Source of the DNA: Dehalococcoidia bacterium UBA2979
GTDB taxonomy: Bacteria; Chloroflexota; Dehalococcoidia; UBA2979
DNA length: 30,911 nucleotides
Assembly: GCA_002348225.1 (NCBI GenBank)
Contig: DEAP01000042.1
Coordinates: 1-30,911 of the forward strand
Direction of reading: 5' to 3'
Position numbers and translations under genes: made by a program
Notes under the pieces: generated by a model
Seen by the model: the letters and a program-made list of their open reading frames with translations, nothing else
Databases searched by the model: none
What the model was told of the DNA's origin: nothing
In this document: positions 7,427-15,315 of the stretch, piece after piece
Layout of the letters: the number at the start of each line of letters is the position of its first letter
Numbering within the stretch: the stretch's first letter is position 1

Positions 7427-8701
7427 ATGAGTGACCAGACCACCGTCGGTGCAGTAGCCAATTCAAACCTAGCTGCTGCGGGAGTTGCCCGGATAGACTG
7501 GGCATTCAGAGAGATGCCGGTGCTTAAAGGGATTCGTAAAAGATTCGATGAGACCAAGCCCCTTGCAGGACTTAAATTAGCAGCATGTCTGCATGTGACC
7601 ACTGAAACGGCAAACTTGATATTGACTCTGAAGGATGGCGGCGCAGACGTTCGCCTTTGTGCTTCTAACCCACTTTCAACGCAAGATGACGTAGCTGCGG
7701 CTCTATTGCACAACTACGGTATTTCCACTTGGGCAATAAGTGGAGAAGATACTGACACTTACTATCAACATTTGAATGCCGCGCTTGATTTTGGGCCACA
7801 TATCACGGTGGACGACGGAGCTGATCTCGTTGCAATTCTGCATAGTACTAGGAAAGATCTCTTGTCTGGATTAATCGGTGGCACCGAGGAGACGACTACT
7901 GGGCTCACTCGGGATCGAGCTTTGGCAGCATCAGGAGAACTCCAGTATCCAATTATTGCGGTGAATGATGCGGACACCAAACACTTTTTCGATAACCGTT
8001 ATGGGACTGGCCAGTCAACACTTGATGGCGTGATAAGAGCCACCAATATACTAATCGCAGGCAAGGTAGTAGTGGTGAGTGGCTATGGCTGGTGCGGCAA
8101 GGGTGTAGCGCAGCGAGCAACTGGGCTAGGGGCCAATGTTGTGGTTACCGAGATCGATCCCGTGAGAGCTTTGGAAGCTGTAATGGATGGATTTAGGGTG
8201 ATGCCTATAGTGGAGGCCGCCAAACTTGGAGACTTATTCATTACGGTTACCGGCAATACTGATGTTGTGGGCGAGTCAGCTTTCGAGGTTATGAAAGATG
8301 GAGCGATACTGGCCAATTCAGGGCATTTTGATGTAGAGGTCAATGTACGATCTTTGTCTGACATGTCTGAATCTATTCAGATGTTACGGCCCTTTGTTGA
8401 AGAATATCGATTGACTGATGGCAGGGCTTTGATAGTTTTAGCGGAAGGTCGAGCTGTCAATCTAGGGGCTGCAGAAGGTCATCCAGCTTCTGTAATGGAC
8501 ATGTCATTTGCAAATCAGGCTCTTTCTGTAGAGTATTTGGTAAATCAACACCAAACCCTCGAGAAACAAGTATATTCTGTGCCTCGAGACATCGATAATG
8601 AGATTGCACGACTCAAGTTAGAATCCATGGGAGTTTCAATTGATTATTTGACGGCTCAACAGGAAAAATATCTCAATTCCTGGCAGGAAGGCACCGAATG
8701 A
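7427..8701 (+). CDS. ahcY: Adenosylhomocysteinase
   Basis: AhcY reversibly splits S-adenosylhomocysteine, the product of SAM-dependent methylation, to adenosine and homocysteine using bound NAD. The 424-residue length fits the shorter prokaryotic form without the extra insertion found in many eukaryotic and proteobacterial enzymes. Evidence includes CLHVTTETANLILTLKDGGA, EETTTGLTRDRAL, FDNRYGTGQSTLDGVIRATN, the NAD-binding GYGWCGKGVA loop near residue 219 and the end segment MDMSFANQALSVEYL. A strong AGGAGA site precedes the ATG by five bases. The last codon overlaps the metK start in an ATGA arrangement, so the two SAM-cycle enzymes are translationally coupled. Confidence 0.96.
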   Translation: MSDQTTVGAVANSNLAAAGVARIDWAFREMPVLKGIRKRFDETKPLAGLKLAACLHVTTETANLILTLKDGGADVRLCASNPLSTQDDVAAALLHNYGISTWAISGEDTDTYYQHLNAALDFGPHITVDDGADLVAILHSTRKDLLSGLIGGTEETTTGLTRDRALAASGELQYPIIAVNDADTKHFFDNRYGTGQSTLDGVIRATNILIAGKVVVVSGYGWCGKGVAQRATGLGANVVVTEIDPVRALEAVMDGFRVMPIVEAAKLGDLFITVTGNTDVVGESAFEVMKDGAILANSGHFDVEVNVRSLSDMSESIQMLRPFVEEYRLTDGRALIVLAEGRAVNLGAAEGHPASVMDMSFANQALSVEYLVNQHQTLEKQVYSVPRDIDNEIARLKLESMGVSIDYLTAQQEKYLNSWQEGTE

Positions 8702-9912
8702 CGATCACTCTATTTTCAAGTGAGTCAGTGACTCAGGGTCATCCTGACAAGCTTTGCGATCAAATATCTGACTCGGTGCTGGACGCTCTACTTGCTCAGG
8801 ATCCAACCTCTCGCGTGGCTTGTGAAACTGCCACTACTACGGGAACTATATGGGTGTTCGGAGAGGTTGACACTGGAGGCTACGTTGACATCGAGCAACT
8901 AGTGAGAGAAACAGTTCTAGGAGTAGGTTATTCCGGACATGAGTTTGGATTTGATGGGAATTCTTGTGGTGTTCTTAACTCAATTTCAGGCCAATCACCG
9001 GATATTGTGAGGGGAGTTGATCGATCAAGTGAAATGGATCCATACAATCGCGTAGGCGCGGGTGATCAGGGAATGGTCTTTGGCTATGCGTGCGATGAAA
9101 CTGAACAAGATTTCGATACCGATCAAATAACGACGAACAATGATGGGTTTCGTGGTCGGTTCATGCCGCTGCCAATTTCACTGGCACATGATCTGACTAA
9201 AAAATTGGACACGGTGCGTACATCTGGCACGATACCTTGGCTTGGCCCAGATGGTAAGAGTCAGGTAACGATTGCTTATGAGGACGGCAAACCTAGTTAT
9301 ATAGATACGGTGTTAATATCCGCCCAGCACCTTCCTGATATTTCGATGGAAACTATTCGAGAGGCATTGATCGAGGAAGTGATAAAAGACGTCTGTCCTG
9401 GAAACTTGCTCAATGCCGCTACCAAATATTTGGTCAACCCGACCGGACGATTTGTAACAGGAGGACCCATGGGTGATGCTGGTCTGACTGGACGGAAAAT
9501 TATCGTTGATACCTACGGGGGTGCTGCCCGTCACGGCGGCGGAGCATTCAGTGGCAAAGATCCGTCCAAAGTTGACCGGTCAGCTGCCTATGCTGCTCGG
9601 CATGTGGCAAAGAATATAGTTGCGGCAGGTCTAGCCAGTCGTCTCGAAGTCCAAATTTCTTACGCTATAGGTATTGCACAACCAGTCTCCGTGCTGGTGG
9701 ATTCATTTGGAACGGCGGTTAGCGAAGATTTTGATTTAGCCAAGGTTGTTGATGCTCACTTTGATCTCAGACCTGGCGCGATAATCGAACGCTTCGACCT
9801 GACACGACCAATTTATCAGCAGACAGCCAGCTATGGCCATTTTGGCAGGAACGATCTAGAGCTTCCTTGGGAACAGATCGATATGGCTGAGTCACTCCGT
9901 GAATTCCGATAA
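8698..9912 (+). CDS. metK: S-adenosylmethionine synthetase
   Basis: MetK makes SAM from methionine and ATP. The 404-residue protein has the normal length and all hallmark segments: ESVTQGHPDKLCDQISDSVL (active-site H15), GAGDQGMVFGYACDET, GRFVTGGPMGDAGLTGRKI, and the loop GGGAFSGKDPSKVDRSAAY that contacts ATP. It overlaps ahcY by four bases (ATGA), with no gap for a separate promoter, so methyl-group use and regeneration are expressed together. No SAM riboswitch-like leader is seen before ahcY. A nucleotidyltransferase gene follows 33 bases later. Identification is secure. Confidence 0.97.
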   Translation: MTITLFSSESVTQGHPDKLCDQISDSVLDALLAQDPTSRVACETATTTGTIWVFGEVDTGGYVDIEQLVRETVLGVGYSGHEFGFDGNSCGVLNSISGQSPDIVRGVDRSSEMDPYNRVGAGDQGMVFGYACDETEQDFDTDQITTNNDGFRGRFMPLPISLAHDLTKKLDTVRTSGTIPWLGPDGKSQVTIAYEDGKPSYIDTVLISAQHLPDISMETIREALIEEVIKDVCPGNLLNAATKYLVNPTGRFVTGGPMGDAGLTGRKIIVDTYGGAARHGGGAFSGKDPSKVDRSAAYAARHVAKNIVAAGLASRLEVQISYAIGIAQPVSVLVDSFGTAVSEDFDLAKVVDAHFDLRPGAIIERFDLTRPIYQQTASYGHFGRNDLELPWEQIDMAESLREFR

Positions 9913-9945
9913 GTAAATTACTGTCAGAAAGAATTGCGATAAAGG

Positions 9946-10986
9946 ATGTTAGCAATAATCTTGGCGGGCGGTCTTGGATCGAGGCTTCTCCCACTAACGG
10001 AGAATCGGCCTAAGTCACTTATACCGGTGGCCGGTCGGCCGTTAGTTACTTATCTCTTGGATCAACTCCTGCTCGCTGGCGTGGATCACTTTGTATTCGC
10101 TGTGTCAGAGGCGACTTGTCCGCTTTTGCGCACCGGTATTGGTTCTGATTACAAGGGAATTCCCGTTGATTATTCGATTGAGTCCCGAGCGCTCGGGTCA
10201 GCTGGTGCGATTGCCCTGGCCACGCAAGCTTATAAACCTGACAGTAGTTTTTTTGTGGCGAATGGTGATGTTGTCACACTTTCTGATTTGTCCCAGATGC
10301 TAGAAATACATCACAACTATGGAAATTCAGGAGCTCAACTATCGATCCTCCTCCATAAAGTCCCCGAAGTGACTCATTATGGAGCTGTGGAAACTGCTGG
10401 GTTGCGAATATCGAGATTTATAGAGAAACCGCAAGCCGGCGATACAAATTCTAATCAAATAAATGCGGGAGTTTGGCTATTTGAACCGGAAATATTGGAT
10501 GCCCTCGAAAACGGCGTATTTAGCCGTGTTGAGGAAGATTTATTTCCTAGACTTGCTCATAGAGGAGCGGACATCATCGGTGTACCTGATCAGGATGCAT
10601 ATTGGGCGGATGTGGGTGTTCCGGAGATGATTTTAGAGGTAAGCAGATATCTTATGTCAGAAACTTCGCCGACAGGGCTGATCGCGAATGAGGCCATGGT
10701 TAACGAATCAGCTTTGATTGTGTCATCAGAAGTTGGATCAGGATGCCAAATAGAGAAGGATGCCTATATTAAAGACTCTTGTGTTTGGAATAACGCTTAT
10801 GTGGGAGTAGAAGCTCGCATCATTCGATCCATAATCGGTGAAGATACTGTTATTGGCGCCGGCGCTGTGCTCAAGGATATTGTTACCGGTCCAGGTACGA
10901 TTATTGAATCTGGGGCACGCTTGTCTAATATGAGAATGAGTAGTGCAGGCAATCACAGAGGCAGTGGAGGGCCTGGCAGTGGATAA
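9946..10986 (+). CDS. Sugar-1-phosphate nucleotidyltransferase (NDP-sugar pyrophosphorylase)
   Basis: A 346-residue cytosolic enzyme expected to join NTP and a sugar-1-phosphate to form an NDP-sugar. Residues 1-30 carry the family motif IILAGGLGSRLLPLTENRPK, with the G-x-G-x-R loop and the PK lysine. GDVVTLSDL is the metal-binding region and FIEKPQAG the conserved EKP motif. From about residue 245 a left-handed beta-helix begins, with hexapeptide-like steps (SALIVSSEVGSGCQIEKD, IIRSIIGEDTVIGAGAVLKD), as in GMPP- and GlmU/RmlA-long-type enzymes. Whether it uses mannose-1-P/GTP or glucose-1-P/NTP cannot be told; the phosphohexomutase and isomerase downstream leave both possible. Its 3' end overlaps the next gene. 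Confidence 0.88.
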   Translation: MLAIILAGGLGSRLLPLTENRPKSLIPVAGRPLVTYLLDQLLLAGVDHFVFAVSEATCPLLRTGIGSDYKGIPVDYSIESRALGSAGAIALATQAYKPDSSFFVANGDVVTLSDLSQMLEIHHNYGNSGAQLSILLHKVPEVTHYGAVETAGLRISRFIEKPQAGDTNSNQINAGVWLFEPEILDALENGVFSRVEEDLFPRLAHRGADIIGVPDQDAYWADVGVPEMILEVSRYLMSETSPTGLIANEAMVNESALIVSSEVGSGCQIEKDAYIKDSCVWNNAYVGVEARIIRSIIGEDTVIGAGAVLKDIVTGPGTIIESGARLSNMRMSSAGNHRGSGGPGSG

Positions 10987-12418
10987 ATCAGGTCGTAGTC
11001 ACCCAATTGCTTTCGGGACAGACGGATGGCGAGCTGTCATAGGAGATGAATTTACTTTTGCGAATGTGGATTTGTTAGCGAGGGGGTTTGGAGAGTGGTT
11101 CCTTGCCTCTAATCGTGGTGAAGCTCCGGTAATAATAGGGTATGACACAAGATTTTTGTCCAATGAGTTCGCGACTACTATTTCTGAGTCACTAAGTAGA
11201 ATGTCTATTCAGGTGTTTCTGTCTGAAGCACCGATTCCTACCCCAGCGCTTTCGTGGTCAGTGGCTGACATGAATGCTGGGGCCGGGATAATGGTCACAG
11301 CCAGTCATAATCCTGCACGCTACAACGGTATAAAGATAAAAACCTCAGATGGCATGTCAGCAGACGAGGGCGTAACTGACGAGATTCTTAACACTGTTGA
11401 CCGACTTAAAGATGCGCCGGGTGGTCATTTTCGCTCGAATGGCACTCAGGTGATTCGGAAGGACTTTATGGCTTCCTACATTCAGCAGATTACGCGGCAG
11501 GTAGATTTAGAACTTATTAAAAATTCTGAGTTATCGGTAGTGGTTGACGGGATGCACGGCGCCGGAAGTGGAATTTTTCCACGAATATTCTCCGAATCTA
11601 GCGTTAGTGTGCATGAGATACGTCGGGAGTTAAATCCCTCATTTCCGAATATGCGGGCTCCAGAACCGATTGCGATCAATCTATCTTCGACTATGGAGTA
11701 CGTGAGTGAGGACGATAAAATCCAGTGTGGTTTTGCGTTCGACGGCGACGCTGACCGATTTGGCTTGGTGGATGAGGCAGGGCAATTTATAAGCTCACTG
11801 GATACATTTTCTTTGTTAACCGACGGAGCCTACCGCGTTAGAGGTGATAAAGGGCCGGTGGTGCGATCGTTAACGATGTCGACACTAGTTGATCGGATAG
11901 CCGAGGCATATGGACAGCGAGTTTTCGAGACTAAGGTAGGTTTTAAATATCTGGCTCCCATAATGCGGGAAAACGATGCACTCATCGCGGGCGAAGAATC
12001 TGGTGGAACAGCATTTCGAGGGCACGTTTGCGAACGTGATGGACCACTGTCAGCGTTACGAATCATGGAACTTATGGCGGCTACCAAGAGGTCGCCTGGA
12101 GAGCTTCTACGGTCGCTTCATGAGCTGTATGGTGAACGGTCTTATGACCGTTATGACCTCGTGGTGACTCCAGAAGTTACCGGGAGACTAATGGAAAGGT
12201 TGGAATCAGAAGTTCCCGACAGCATTGGTGAACTTTCGGTGATCGGGACCGATGGGATAGACGGTTTTCGATATCTGCTCGAAAATAATTCTTGGGCAAC
12301 TGTTAGATTATCTGGTACCGAACCTTTAGTACGCGTTTACGCTGAAACAGAAAATCGCCGTTTAACTGAATTGGTGATCAAGGATATTGTTAAATCCATT
12401 GAGGTTCAGAATGTCTGA
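10979..12418 (+). CDS. Phosphoglucomutase/phosphomannomutase
   Basis: This alpha-D-phosphohexomutase interconverts hexose-6-P and hexose-1-P. All four motifs are present: the phosphoserine loop VTASHNPARYNG (Ser109), the Mg-binding FDGDADRFGLV (~255), the sugar-binding GEESGGTAF, and the phosphate-binding RLSGTEPLVRVYAE near the end. The frame can begin at GTG 10943, but GTG 10979 has GGAGGG (10966-10971) seven bases upstream and overlaps the previous stop by eight bases, so it is the better start and gives 479 residues, beginning just before HPIAFGTDGWRAVIGDEF. It would supply the sugar-1-phosphate for the preceding nucleotidyltransferase and take its substrate from the next gene's product. 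Confidence 0.94.
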   Translation: MDKSGRSHPIAFGTDGWRAVIGDEFTFANVDLLARGFGEWFLASNRGEAPVIIGYDTRFLSNEFATTISESLSRMSIQVFLSEAPIPTPALSWSVADMNAGAGIMVTASHNPARYNGIKIKTSDGMSADEGVTDEILNTVDRLKDAPGGHFRSNGTQVIRKDFMASYIQQITRQVDLELIKNSELSVVVDGMHGAGSGIFPRIFSESSVSVHEIRRELNPSFPNMRAPEPIAINLSSTMEYVSEDDKIQCGFAFDGDADRFGLVDEAGQFISSLDTFSLLTDGAYRVRGDKGPVVRSLTMSTLVDRIAEAYGQRVFETKVGFKYLAPIMRENDALIAGEESGGTAFRGHVCERDGPLSALRIMELMAATKRSPGELLRSLHELYGERSYDRYDLVVTPEVTGRLMERLESEVPDSIGELSVIGTDGIDGFRYLLENNSWATVRLSGTEPLVRVYAETENRRLTELVIKDIVKSIEVQNV

Positions 12419-13568
12419 TTTATATGTAAGCCAGGAGACTGACTTTATGGAGCCTTCCGACATCGCCAAATCACTTGCAACCAAATTTTCTGTTATCGAC
12501 GCAGTAAGAAAGATAGATAAAGATGACTTCAGAGGGACTCTTCTCGGTCTAGCTGAGCAGTGTCGAGCTGCTTGGAATCTCGGGCACACTTGGCAAATGC
12601 CCGAGTCGATGCGTCAACCTAAAAGAGTGATCGTGGCTGGCGTAGGAGGATCGGCAATTGGAGCCGACGTGGTCGCGACCTGTGCAAGGTTAGCCACACA
12701 CGTTCCGGTCGAGGTAACCCGCGACTATACACTGCCACCGCTCGATGAGGATTGTTTAGTGATGGCTTGTTCTTTTTCTGGAGAAACTGAGGAGGCTATT
12801 AAACCATTCGAAGAGGCTGCCGCAGCTGGAGCGATGTGCCTGGCTGTCACCACCGGCGGTGCATTGGAGAAAGCTGCGTTAAAAATGGGTGCCCCATTGG
12901 TCACTTACAGTTGGAACGGGACCCCCAGGAGTGCTATCGGATACGGCGTATTTTTACCACTGGCTATACTATCGCGACTCGGCTTATTCGAGATCAGTGA
13001 TCAAGAGGTACAGCATGTAATCACCAACTTAGAGGAATTGTCTGAAAAATGGGCTCACCCAGTGACCGATGATATTGTTTGCTTACCGGCACTCATCGCG
13101 TCAGAAGTATTGGATCGGATCCCATTAATAGTTGGTGCTGGTTTTCTTGGCGTGGCTGCTCGCCGATGGGCTGGTGAACTTGCTGAGAACTCAAAGTTAT
13201 TGGCTGTTCCAGTTACAGTTCCAGAATTCAATCATAACCTTCTCGAAGGAGCTGTGGCGGATGCACTTCGATATCAGCGGAATGGCGATACTGACCCGTG
13301 GTTTGTCATTTTGTTGGATGCCGAACCAGTACATCCTCGAAATCGACTGAGGATGGATATTACTAGAATGCACTTTGAGGAGGCGGGCCGGAAAGCTTGG
13401 CATGTAGATGTTGGTGGGACAACCCCACTCGAATCTATCATGCGGGCATGTACGCTTGCTTCATGGACGTCTTTCTACTTGGCTCTGTATTCGGGTATTG
13501 ACCCGACAACTGTTGATATATTGGCTCAATTTAAGCGAGATATCAGTAATGCCACTGAGAGCTTCTAA
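12411..13568 (+). CDS. SIS-domain bifunctional phosphoglucose/phosphomannose isomerase
   Basis: The sequence fits the bifunctional PGI/PMI family, which interconverts fructose-6-P with glucose-6-P and mannose-6-P. RVIVAGVGGSAIGADVVA begins the first SIS domain, MACSFSGETEEAI holds the phosphate-binding Ser/Thr loop, and LLAVPVTVPEFNHNLLEG carries the conserved E-x-N-H-N segment. The C-terminus has a second SIS domain. Start choice is open: ATG 12411 overlaps the previous stop (ATGTCTGA) with GAGG six bases upstream, whereas ATG 12447 has AGGAG nine bases upstream. I report 12411. With the two preceding genes it completes a route from central metabolism to an NDP-hexose. A 130-base gap follows. 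Confidence 0.88.
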   Translation: MSDLYVSQETDFMEPSDIAKSLATKFSVIDAVRKIDKDDFRGTLLGLAEQCRAAWNLGHTWQMPESMRQPKRVIVAGVGGSAIGADVVATCARLATHVPVEVTRDYTLPPLDEDCLVMACSFSGETEEAIKPFEEAAAAGAMCLAVTTGGALEKAALKMGAPLVTYSWNGTPRSAIGYGVFLPLAILSRLGLFEISDQEVQHVITNLEELSEKWAHPVTDDIVCLPALIASEVLDRIPLIVGAGFLGVAARRWAGELAENSKLLAVPVTVPEFNHNLLEGAVADALRYQRNGDTDPWFVILLDAEPVHPRNRLRMDITRMHFEEAGRKAWHVDVGGTTPLESIMRACTLASWTSFYLALYSGIDPTTVDILAQFKRDISNATESF

Positions 13569-13698
13569 TTTGCAATAATTTCTGCTTCTTCTAGCTTTGG
13601 TTGTTTATGCCTAGCGCAATCAACCTACAAAAACTATCATTGCCCTTCTAGATATTAATTATTAGAGCTACAGTAAACGCTGCGATCGGGGGAATCGA
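13569..13698 (+). other. Gap before the acyl-CoA synthetase, AT-rich
   Basis: A 130-base stretch separates the sugar-phosphate genes from the acyl-CoA synthetase. It holds an AT-rich block (13651-13665) that could lie near a promoter, and a weak five-pair inverted repeat, GGTTG (13599-13603) with CAACC (13621-13625). I see no clear hexamer pair, terminator or RNA gene, but the gap length suggests a new transcription unit begins here. Confidence 0.3.
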
Positions 13699-15261
13699 AT
13701 GAATACAGCAGAGTTTTTGACGATAACGAACGCCATAGTGCCAGATAGAATTGCTCTTGCCGGTCCTAACGAGAGACTGACCTATGGTGAGTTGCAGTCG
13801 CGGGTGAATCGGCTAGCGCAGTCCCTTCAAGCTAAGGGAGTTGCTAAGGGCCACAATGTTGGGGTGATGGCCGTCAACTGTCTTGAATATGTGGAAATTT
13901 ACTACGCCACCGCTTCACTTGGTGCGACTTTCATTCCTTTGAACTTTCGAGCTAAGGCAGAAGAGCTGAGTTATATGATCGAGTCCACAGATATTCAAAC
14001 TCTGTTTGTTCAAGAAAGATATATGCCGATATACGAATCTATCGATTCGTCGCAAATCAAGAACGTAATAACACTCGATTTCGAGAAGGATCCATATCCA
14101 ACCTATACGTCCTTCCGGGATGCGAGCGAGGACATTCCGGTGTTCGTTGATATCGAAGAAAGTGACACCACATTGATCATTTTCACGTCCGGTACGACTT
14201 CTTTACCAAAGGGTGTTGAGCTTTCATATCAGGCTTTGACTGCCTTGGTTGTGAATACACAGGCACCGCCTGATCCTATCTCCGATCAGCAGGTGATGTT
14301 GGTTTCAGTTCCGTTCTTCCATATAGCGGGCGCGACGACGATGATGTCGGCAGTATTTTCTGGTAGACGGCTAGTTCTACTGCCAGCATTCGATCCGAGT
14401 GACTGGTTGAGTATGTGCGAGAATGAAGGCGTAACCCATTCATTTGTTGTTCCTACGATGCTCAAGAGAATCATGGAAGCGGATGGTTTTGAGAACTATG
14501 ACCTATCGAAACTTGAGCTCATAACCTACGGTGCCGCGCCTATGCCATTTGAAGTTGTCCGCCGTGCTGTTGACGTGTTTGGTCCTGAAGGGAAAGATGT
14601 TGGACTTATGAATGCGTTTGGTCAAACCGAGGCGACGGGGTCTATTACATTTCTCGGCACTGACGATCACCGACTAACAGGTGATGGTGCTGAAGATGAG
14701 AAGGTTATCCAGCGACTACAGTCGGTTGGTCGTCCCATGGCAGATATTGATGTAGCTATCAAATCACCTGAGGGTGAGATACTGCCTGACGGCGAGGATG
14801 GTGAGATTTGTATCCGTGGCGATAGGATCATGCGTGGCTATCACGGTCGAGAAGACGAGACAGATAGCGCGTTGCAAGATGGGTGGCTTCACACCGGTGA
14901 TGTCGGAAGAATAGATGACGGTGGTTATTTGTTCATAACAGGGCGAATCAAAGATATGATTATTCGTGGTGGTGAAAACATCGCCCCTGCCGAAGTTGAG
15001 CACGTATTAGAGGAACATTCCTCGGTGTCTGAGGCTGCGGTCATTGGTATTCCGGATGTGGAGTGGGGTGAGGTGGTAATGGCGGTTCTGATTCCAAATA
15101 AGGATTCTGCTACGCCTAGTGACGCTGATATGACAGTCTTTGTAAAAGAGCGATTAGCTTCTTACAAGGCACCCTCTTCCTATGAGTGGGTTGATGAGCT
15201 GCCGAGGAACCATCTCGGCAAGGTCCTGAAAACAGATCTGAGAGACACGTACACGAACTAG
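13699..15261 (+). CDS. Acyl-CoA synthetase (AMP-forming, ANL superfamily)
   Basis: A 520-residue enzyme that should activate a carboxylic acid with ATP and CoA through an acyl-adenylate. Seen in order: the P-loop FTSGTTSLPKGVELSY (~residues 161-176; the usual TTG is TTS here), NAFGQTEATGS (A5), GWLHTGDVGRIDDGGYLFIT and GRIKDMIIRGGENIAPAEVE (A7/A8 hinge), and the C-terminal RNHLGKVLKTDLR with the catalytic Lys508. The length and the 'GENIAPAEVE' hinge fit medium- or long-chain fatty-acid or aromatic-acid ligases; the substrate cannot be decided. GGGGGA precedes the ATG by about six bases. The EtfD/EtfBA genes downstream suggest beta-oxidation-type use. Confidence 0.93.
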   Translation: MNTAEFLTITNAIVPDRIALAGPNERLTYGELQSRVNRLAQSLQAKGVAKGHNVGVMAVNCLEYVEIYYATASLGATFIPLNFRAKAEELSYMIESTDIQTLFVQERYMPIYESIDSSQIKNVITLDFEKDPYPTYTSFRDASEDIPVFVDIEESDTTLIIFTSGTTSLPKGVELSYQALTALVVNTQAPPDPISDQQVMLVSVPFFHIAGATTMMSAVFSGRRLVLLPAFDPSDWLSMCENEGVTHSFVVPTMLKRIMEADGFENYDLSKLELITYGAAPMPFEVVRRAVDVFGPEGKDVGLMNAFGQTEATGSITFLGTDDHRLTGDGAEDEKVIQRLQSVGRPMADIDVAIKSPEGEILPDGEDGEICIRGDRIMRGYHGREDETDSALQDGWLHTGDVGRIDDGGYLFITGRIKDMIIRGGENIAPAEVEHVLEEHSSVSEAAVIGIPDVEWGEVVMAVLIPNKDSATPSDADMTVFVKERLASYKAPSSYEWVDELPRNHLGKVLKTDLRDTYTN

Positions 15262-15315
15262 AGTTCCCCTTAGAATATGACTCGAGCAACGAATAATAGT
15301 AGTTTGGTGTAGCCA

